Shown in pieces: positions 57,224 through 64,000 of a stretch of 64,000 bases of DNA (the stretch's first letter is position 1; each line of letters opens with the position of its first letter). A program made the translations under genes and the position numbers. The DNA lies in assembly GCF_018446385.1 (NCBI RefSeq), contig NC_055991.1, forward strand, positions 118,711,794 to 118,775,793, read 5' to 3'. The DNA comes from Zingiber officinale (taxonomy: Eukaryota; Streptophyta; Magnoliopsida; Zingiberales; Zingiberaceae). The notes below the pieces were generated by a model. It worked only from the letters and a program-made list of their open reading frames with translations, ran no database searches and was not told where the DNA came from.

Positions 57224-58922
57224 TCTACAAATACACAAATGTATTTAACACATTGCTGATTAAAGAAATAAAAAATGAATAAGATAACAACAAAAAAATT
57301 CAGCGTGAAAATGATATTTTATACAAGATCATCCACTAACTTCAGGAAGGAAACAGTGAAAAAAGAAAGCACTTCCAATATAAAATACTTGATGACTTGT
57401 TATGAGATCCATGGAAATTCAAATTTGATGCATTCATTTAAGAGGATATTTTAGTCACATTTTTATGTTCTAAAGTTTGTTTATTAAATTGATTAATATT
57501 TGCCTGACAAAAAAAGAAAATAAAAAAGGGTTGGCAAACTGAAATAAACCTTAAAAAAAATGCACCATTGGGAGGGAAAACAATTTGGAAAATCCATCAA
57601 ACCTTTTCCCAATGTCATATTTTAAAAAAAATGCAAAACGTTTTTTTTTAACTTTTTCAATGATTTCAATCTCACACAAGTCCAATTATATCATCATCTG
57701 TTACTGTTATAGTCTTATCAAAAAGAGAACATCGTGGTGGAAAGGTTCTGTGTTTCAGAGGTACTACAGAGAGACAGGAGAAGCAAGGTACTCACTCATG
57801 CTTTCAATTAATTCCAACCACAAGGACTTATTTTATCTATGTTGGTATGAGTTCTATACAAAAGGTTGATAGTTATTCATGTGAGTTGCATATGTATAAA
57901 CTTAACTGAGCTGTAAATGTTCAAAAAAAAATCCAAAAGCTAAAGAAGAATTGACATTGTTAAATATGATGAACATGTAATTTATTGGAAATCGATGATA
58001 TCTTGTTCGTGTTTTGCTAACTTTTATGTGTTAAAATTATAATAAAAGTGGAGCTACTGTTTTAATTAGTACCACAGGCACGTAAAGAAATGCCTAGCTG
58101 CATGGCCAGTGCTGGCAAAGAAAGAAAAGATGCTATTCTCAATTAAATACAGCCACTAACACTCATGGCAGTACTTGCTAATTCTCATAATGGGAAGGGA
58201 AAAAAACAGTACGCGTGGGGAAATACTCATGATGGAATGTCACCCAACACACAATACAAGACCTTTTTCCCCTCCCAATTAAACTGAATTATGTACTTCA
58301 AGAAAATCCAAAACTAGCACAAATCAATTATTATGAAAAAAAAACCGTTTGATTGTCAGATAACTATCATGAGCTGTATTTCTTTTGCAATTACAAAATG
58401 CAAGCACTTAGAAAGCAGACGCTTGCAAATCAAAATCACCCACTGAAGAGAAACAAGGCGTTCAACTCTCTATGCGAACAACTAAATAATAAATAAATTA
58501 CATAAAAGATATAGAATCCCTAGAATCAATAGAACCCCAGCCTACCGGTACCCTGTGATCTCCTCCTCCACACCAAATTGTGTCGGGAAATCTAAATGTA
58601 AACTCTTCCATACTATCCTTGTTTAGGAAAAAAAAAATTGATGGCATACGAAACCTTTTCAATGGCTCAAAAGAACAATAAATGAAATTCTATCATTACC
58701 AAGGTAAAAAAAAAATGCAATAATCGTTCTACTGATAGTGACTCCACCGAGGCTATGGTTTTGTAGCAACATCACAAAATCAAACGGAGATCGTTCCCAT
58801 GGAAACCCTAATCGAAACTAAACAAAAGAAAGAAGAAAAAGGGACAAAGAGAAAGAAGGAAAACATAGGCCATGAACTCATGAAATCACCATTCTAATTG
58901 CAAAAGAGGATCGAAATCTTTA
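57224..58922 (-). other. Probable long first intron of the 91-residue gene
   Basis: AT-rich, with many A-runs and no exon-like reading frame that I can support; the 94-codon frame at 57585-57869 on the other strand has no domain. Confidence 0.45.
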
Positions 58923-59000
58923 CCTGAACTCCGTATATCTCTGGTTCGCCCTCTCGCCAGTCTCGTTCGCAACACCAGCTTCGAGAAGCACCTAGACGCG
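58923..59000 (-). other. Probable 5' untranslated exon of the 91-residue gene
   Basis: On the minus strand a GC-richer stretch without ATG (GAGACTGGCGAGAGGGCGAA) ends at a donor TTCAG/GTAAAG (58923). The next plausible acceptor is TTGTAG at 57223. The transcription start and right boundary are not defined. Confidence 0.5.
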
Positions 59001-60474
59001 AAGACTCGTTTAAAAGCTCGGTCGCGCAAAAACAAAAAGGTGAGCCGGGCGGAGCCCATGAAGTCTAATTGGGCTCAATAACGGTTCGGTCCAAAAACAA
59101 GATTCTACAGCTTCTTCACCGATAAATTGTTTTTTCGGCATTTTCCTTAACTACGTTAGTATTATCCATCTCTCCGACTTCCATAATTTTAAAAGCACGT
59201 ATAGCATTTTTATTATACTCCTTCCTTCTTTCCGCATTTAAATTTTTACTTTACCCATTAAAGGATTCATGACTCTAAATTTACGAAATTGAATTGAGAT
59301 CGGAGAGCATGAATATTTAGGATAAAAAAAAATGAACCTAGAAAATTTGAAATCATTTCAAACTAAAAATAATATACTCATGGAAGTCTTCTAAATGTAT
59401 TCATGCCCTTGTATTTGAATTCAACACCATAAATTTAGAACACTAAACTTTTAAATTTGCAAAGACTTATAAAATTTATCATAAGCTAATTATAAGATTT
59501 TCTTAATAAACTCATTATAATCCTAAATCTTAAGACTCTCTTGGTTAAAAAAAAATATAAAACTTATAACTTTTTGAATGATATAGATCTAAGAAGAGTT
59601 AAAATAAAAAATAATGTATTCCTATAAACCTCTTTAACGTTATTAGATCTGATAGAATAAATTAATAGTGCAATGAATTTTTGAATAGATAAAATGAAAA
59701 ATTAAAAAGAAAAGTTATACTGAGAATGTAATACGGAATTATAAAAATTAGATAATACTTTTTTTTTTACAAATTGGCAATGCTATAGATATTTAGAAAT
59801 ATTTTTCAGTAGGGTTTAGATACTAATCATGTTTCCTCAAATGTGATTTGGAGTCAAATTGCATTTATACGAAATCAAACAAGCAATAGAATCACGAAGA
59901 TATGTCATCTTTACCTTGGTGTCATAGCTCACCCAATTTCAAAAGTAAAAAAGATATGTGATTAACTTTTTGACTCACTATCTTAACTTCTAATCTTAGT
60001 CCATAGTCCTCAAGAACATTCTAGATAATTCTCTATAATCTTCTCATTATAAAAACATCTACATCCATTTTGAATCAAAATTGGGATTCTTAATAATATT
60101 AAGGAAAATTGTTTCACTTTCTTCCACACACTAAAAAGAATGAAGTACAATCACATTTAGCATAACACTTGAGATATCATCAAAACAATAAAAGAAGTTT
60201 CTCCAAGCTGATACAACTCCATGTAAAAGGCAAATCCAATGCCAAATTTTGATAACTTTCTCCAAACTGAGTCATTTGATGTAGTTGCTGTGTGCATTTG
60301 TTTTAAAACCCCACCTCTTCTTTTATCATTTCATGTTCATGTAACTACAAATATCATGTATGCATACATTATTATTATTTTTTCCCCTCTTCCATTTTTT
60401 GGGGAAAATAAGTGAGATTTCAAATGTTAGATTCACAAGTATATTTATGGATCAAGAACAAAGAACAAGTGAGA
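59001..60474. other. Intergenic, AT-rich
   Basis: It separates the 5' end of the 91-residue gene from the 3' end of the sphingosine kinase gene. A promoter for the former is expected at 59000-59200. No gene, RNA or repeat family is recognised. Confidence 0.5.
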
Positions 60475-63400
60475 TTAAGGAACAGGAGTGAATATGGTAG
60501 CCAAACCCTGGTCCACTGTCACGAGAAGAGGACCATAAGCCATAAAATGTTTTTGCACATTGCTGTCAGCAGCAGCATCTCCGATAGCTAAAACCTCGCC
60601 ATCGCAGTCAATGATGCCACCCTTAGTGTCGTGCCCTACGCGCTTTCCTGGCTCTAATCGAAGTGCTTTGACCTGAAAAATCCGTATCAATATATGACTT
60701 GAGTATGAAATGTGGAATTGAACACAATTGTCGATTCCTAAATCTTCTCCGACACCATAAATTTGATGCCAGGTACAAAGAACTATTTAGATGAATATTC
60801 CCATCCAACCTCTCTCCTATTTTCCTCTACCAAATTGAGTTTATCTTAAAGGGCTTTTTAGTATCAACAAAACAAAGCAACATTTGAAATGAAAGTTTCA
60901 AGTTATCTTCGATTGCTAACAAATTGTTAATAGACAACTAGAATTGCTGTTTGTTTATTATCATGATCATTTTTAACATGTTTAGAGTACAAGGTATGCC
61001 CTCATATCTAATAGCATTACGATACTATTTAATCTATAAACAGAGAAATATTGGTTCTTTTTCACTTCTTCCATATTATCTTCATCAATAACCTTGAAAA
61101 CAAATATACAGTCAAAGTCAAGTTACATCTCATTTAAGATGGCATAATGACGTAGTCACTGAAAAGTTATAAGAAGATATAGCGCACCTTCAAATATATT
61201 ATATACGGTGATTTCACATAACTTCCATCACTCATGTTGAACATCATTCCTAGAATGGCTGATTTTGGACAATCCTTCAGAATGACTACATCCAAGTATC
61301 CATCTGAGAACTGCATTGTCGTCACGTATCATATGATGTCGCCGTTTTGTGAACATAGAGAAAGAAGTTAAAAGCTTTAAAACTAATGAAAAATAAAAGC
61401 CACAGACAATGACTTAACAAGGGAACTATTTCCCATCCTTCTAAGAAGCCCTAATAATCATGCAATATCTGTTATAGATTGACACTCTAATTGACGAACA
61501 GTGAACACAATGATTACAGAAGAAATAAAGTCCAGTGATGAGGAAATGTCACCTTTGCTTTCGGTGCTGGGGCATAATTTTCAGCAGAAAAGGGCACATT
61601 GTTCACCCAAATTGAAATAAAAGGGCCATCAACAGATCTCCATTCCAATCCGTCCAGGGAATTCTCTGGGCCTTGATAACCACATGTCTTGAACTTACTG
61701 TCACTTCCTTGTTCTTGTTGAGTTAATACATAGTTAGACTTAGCCCCATCAACTCGCTTCACTGGTTCACCATGATTTTCATATCCAGGTGCAGGAATAA
61801 ACTGGAAATGTCCATGGTATTTGCGTAGGTTCATTATGCGGAGAAGAGCCTGTAAGAAAGACCTATTAGTAATAGCATATGGAAACATTCTAGGTACATG
61901 ATATACACCTATCAACTACATCAGTTGAGGATAATTTTTTAAGCGATATGGGGTTTATATCTTATCCACAAGCTCATACTATAAATGAGTCGTCAAAGGG
62001 GTAGCTTGATGCACATAGGTCTTACTGATGAAGATTCCTCCACTCTGGTGAGTGACAAAGACAGTATGGAAAGTTCAAAGAATGTCTACAGAATAGCATT
62101 GACTCAAACTGCTATCATTACCATTTTATTAACCAAATTAGAGAAGCCTAAGTATCATCTAGTCCTCTCACTATCTTAGAATTCTTTTGATCTTCACTCC
62201 CTTGTCAGCCCATGCTCAAGCTAGAAATTCAGAAATTCACTTTAAAGAATATTCCTTGTTTCATTGGCTCAGAAAGACAATATAATTCATCTCTAAATTT
62301 TCTATGGCACCAATCAAGTAAAAGTAGTACTTCAAGCTTACGACCTTTTGATGCCCGATCAATATTCATTGTCATGATTTGATCCAAAATGATCATCCTC
62401 CAAATTTGGAATTACAAATTTACAACTAAATGCAAACTATCGAACAATCAGAGAGAACTGGTGCATTGGACTTTAACTAATCCTAGTGCCCACAGACTGC
62501 AAGACAATTGTTTGGCTAATGAATAATGATTTAGATCCATATTCATGAAATTTGACATATATTTAAGACAGTTGTCAAATCTTATTTATTGATTCTAGAA
62601 TATTCAAAGGACCATGGAACATCCCTCACAATGCATAAAACACTCTTCATGACATACATTTGGCAGCCCACCTTATAACTATCATATCTGAAACTATGGA
62701 CAAATATGCAGAAGGAATGAGAAACTGCACATCGACTTACATATATGTCAAGGCGAGCACTTCCCAACCACCTATACTTTTCAGATTCAATATCAACATC
62801 AGCCGCCAAGCCTGTAAATGCATAATGGATTGAATGAGTTTTCAAGTGTACAAATTTGAAACTTTCACCTGATCAGATAACTCCATTGAAACGACCAGAA
62901 TTAAGTTTACATTATAAAACAGAACATAGTTTCAACAATTAATCATTATTTTCATACCCCAAATAAGTGCTAAGACACTGAAAAATATTTTCTCCTTCTG
63001 TGAGATAGTGGCAACATCCAGAGCTCGTTTGTGACCTATAGATAATCAACAATCAAGAAGCTTATTATCAGTATTATTAGAAGCTGTTTCGACTTTCTCT
63101 AGTGAACAGGGATTATGAGAAAGAGAACATGACCTCGTATAACTGCAAATGTAGCATTAGCAATAGAGTACATATCACCAGCAGAATCTAAAAGTGATTT
63201 TGCCATACCATTTCCGGTACCTAAAAAATGAGAAGAAAAAAACAAGATAATCATGAAATGAAGAGAGATTACAAGATCCCTTAATACATAAATTATGATT
63301 ATGAGTAAGGAAGTGTAAATTTTCTTACGATATCAGGAAGTACACAAAAATAGGAAGTCAGAGAGGGAGGGATAGGGATGGTACAACATACAGGAAACAA

Positions 63401-63652
63401 TTTATTGAAAGCATGAATGACAGACAGGAAATACATGCAAGAGTCTTCCAGTAAATACAAAATGGAGCAAAATCATACCTAATGCTACTAATCCAAATGG
63501 TTAACCAAGTCAAAGTCAATACTTAATAGTAGTAACTGGCTAACTGATAATATGAAATAGTGAGAAAAAGAAGATGCACCTGCTGGAATTATCCCAAGAG
63601 GTATCTTAATTGCAGTAGCCCAATCTTCTCTTTTCAGCAAACCATTGACTAC
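60475..63652 (-). CDS. SPHK: Sphingosine (long-chain base) kinase, C-terminal 308 residues
   Basis: Seven exons on the minus strand, 63652-63580, 63220-63134, 63035-62958, 62811-62741, 61849-61553, 61310-61188 and 60672-60475 (stop TAA), keep frame through all junctions. The protein phosphorylates sphingoid bases such as phytosphingosine using ATP, a signalling step in stomatal and stress responses. Conserved motifs are IKIPLGIIPAG/TGNGMAKSL (diacylglycerol-kinase-type catalytic region), GHKRALDVATI, ADVDIESEKYRWLGSAR, FSDGYLDVVILKDCP and KALRLEPGKRVGHDTKGGIIDCDGE. The region between about 61849 and 61553 is the variable insert usual in plant enzymes. The 5' exons with the nucleotide-binding GDG motif must lie beyond 64000; no further exon is seen in 63653-64000. 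Confidence 0.92.
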
Positions 63653-64000
63653 CTGTCCATGGAAAAGACTAATAGAAAACTAAATATATTTCTAGAAAAA
63701 AAAAAAGAAAATAACTAATTAATATCACGAGTGCAAAAGATATGGATTTATTCTAGGAGTACATATGTAAAATTTTGAAGCAAATAGATTAGAGATTAAT
63801 TTGAGATTGATGCATCCATAATAAAAGAAAAGAAAAGTATCAGAGATTGGTGCATCTACAATAATTTGGAGATTTGATTTTTGCTGTTTCGTAATTAGCA
63901 TTTTTTTTTGGTGATTAAAAGGGAATAATTATAATCCCAATTAGAATTGGCAAGAAAAATAAATGACAATGTCATGATAGGCGATTTAGAGATACTTATA

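Overview
This is a plant nuclear genome window. It has spliceosomal introns with GT/AG ends, LTR retrotransposons primed by initiator tRNA-Met, a CACTA DNA transposon, and plant-type genes for an AlkB-like DNA dealkylase, sphingosine kinase and a CPN60 fragment. It is probably a monocot with a large, repeat-rich genome. A Zingiberales source is only an impression from repeat style; the sequence alone does not prove it. Names of families come from motifs read by eye, not from database searches.

Layout. (1) 1-3260: 5' end of a minus-strand Ty3/gypsy element (partial gag, PBS, 2.5 kb LTR). (2) 3261-8610: AT-rich DNA, then a copia-type LTR (4095-8610) carrying a second LTR insertion (4375-7056). 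(3) 8660-48033: one minus-strand Tat-like LTR element, recognised from two direct repeats of about 1.46 kb. Its left LTR is split by a 19.2 kb CACTA transposon (8945-28119, TSD GGC) and a 2.65 kb solo LTR (28855-31508, TSD AGAGG). Its interior is split by a 9.7 kb Tekay-like gypsy element (34280-44018, TSD GGACC) and a SIRE-like solo LTR (44310-45622). The CACTA element is itself split by a gag-only copia-like element (14811-22070, TSD GATTG). The intact right LTR preserves the unoccupied form of the CACTA and solo-LTR sites. (4) 48034-52700: truncated LTRs, a broken CPN60 gene piece and two inverted-repeat elements. (5) 52819-64000: a low-repeat gene island with ALKBH2 (+), a small conserved-looking 91-codon gene (-) and the 3' part of a sphingosine kinase gene (-).

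The CACTA element has two plus-strand genes. One encodes a TNP2 transposase of 1,064 codons with a single in-frame TGA at a position where I expect tryptophan. The other is a 12-exon gene joining a Transposase_24-like region, a DUF8039-like region and a C-terminal Ulp1/C48 cysteine-protease fold with all four expected active-site residues. Its frame is open across every exon except where the retroelement landed.

The most unusual sequence-level signal is not a gene. Several unrelated LTR elements here carry arrays of short hairpins whose stems change in both arms together (compensatory changes) while loops and spacers stay constant.
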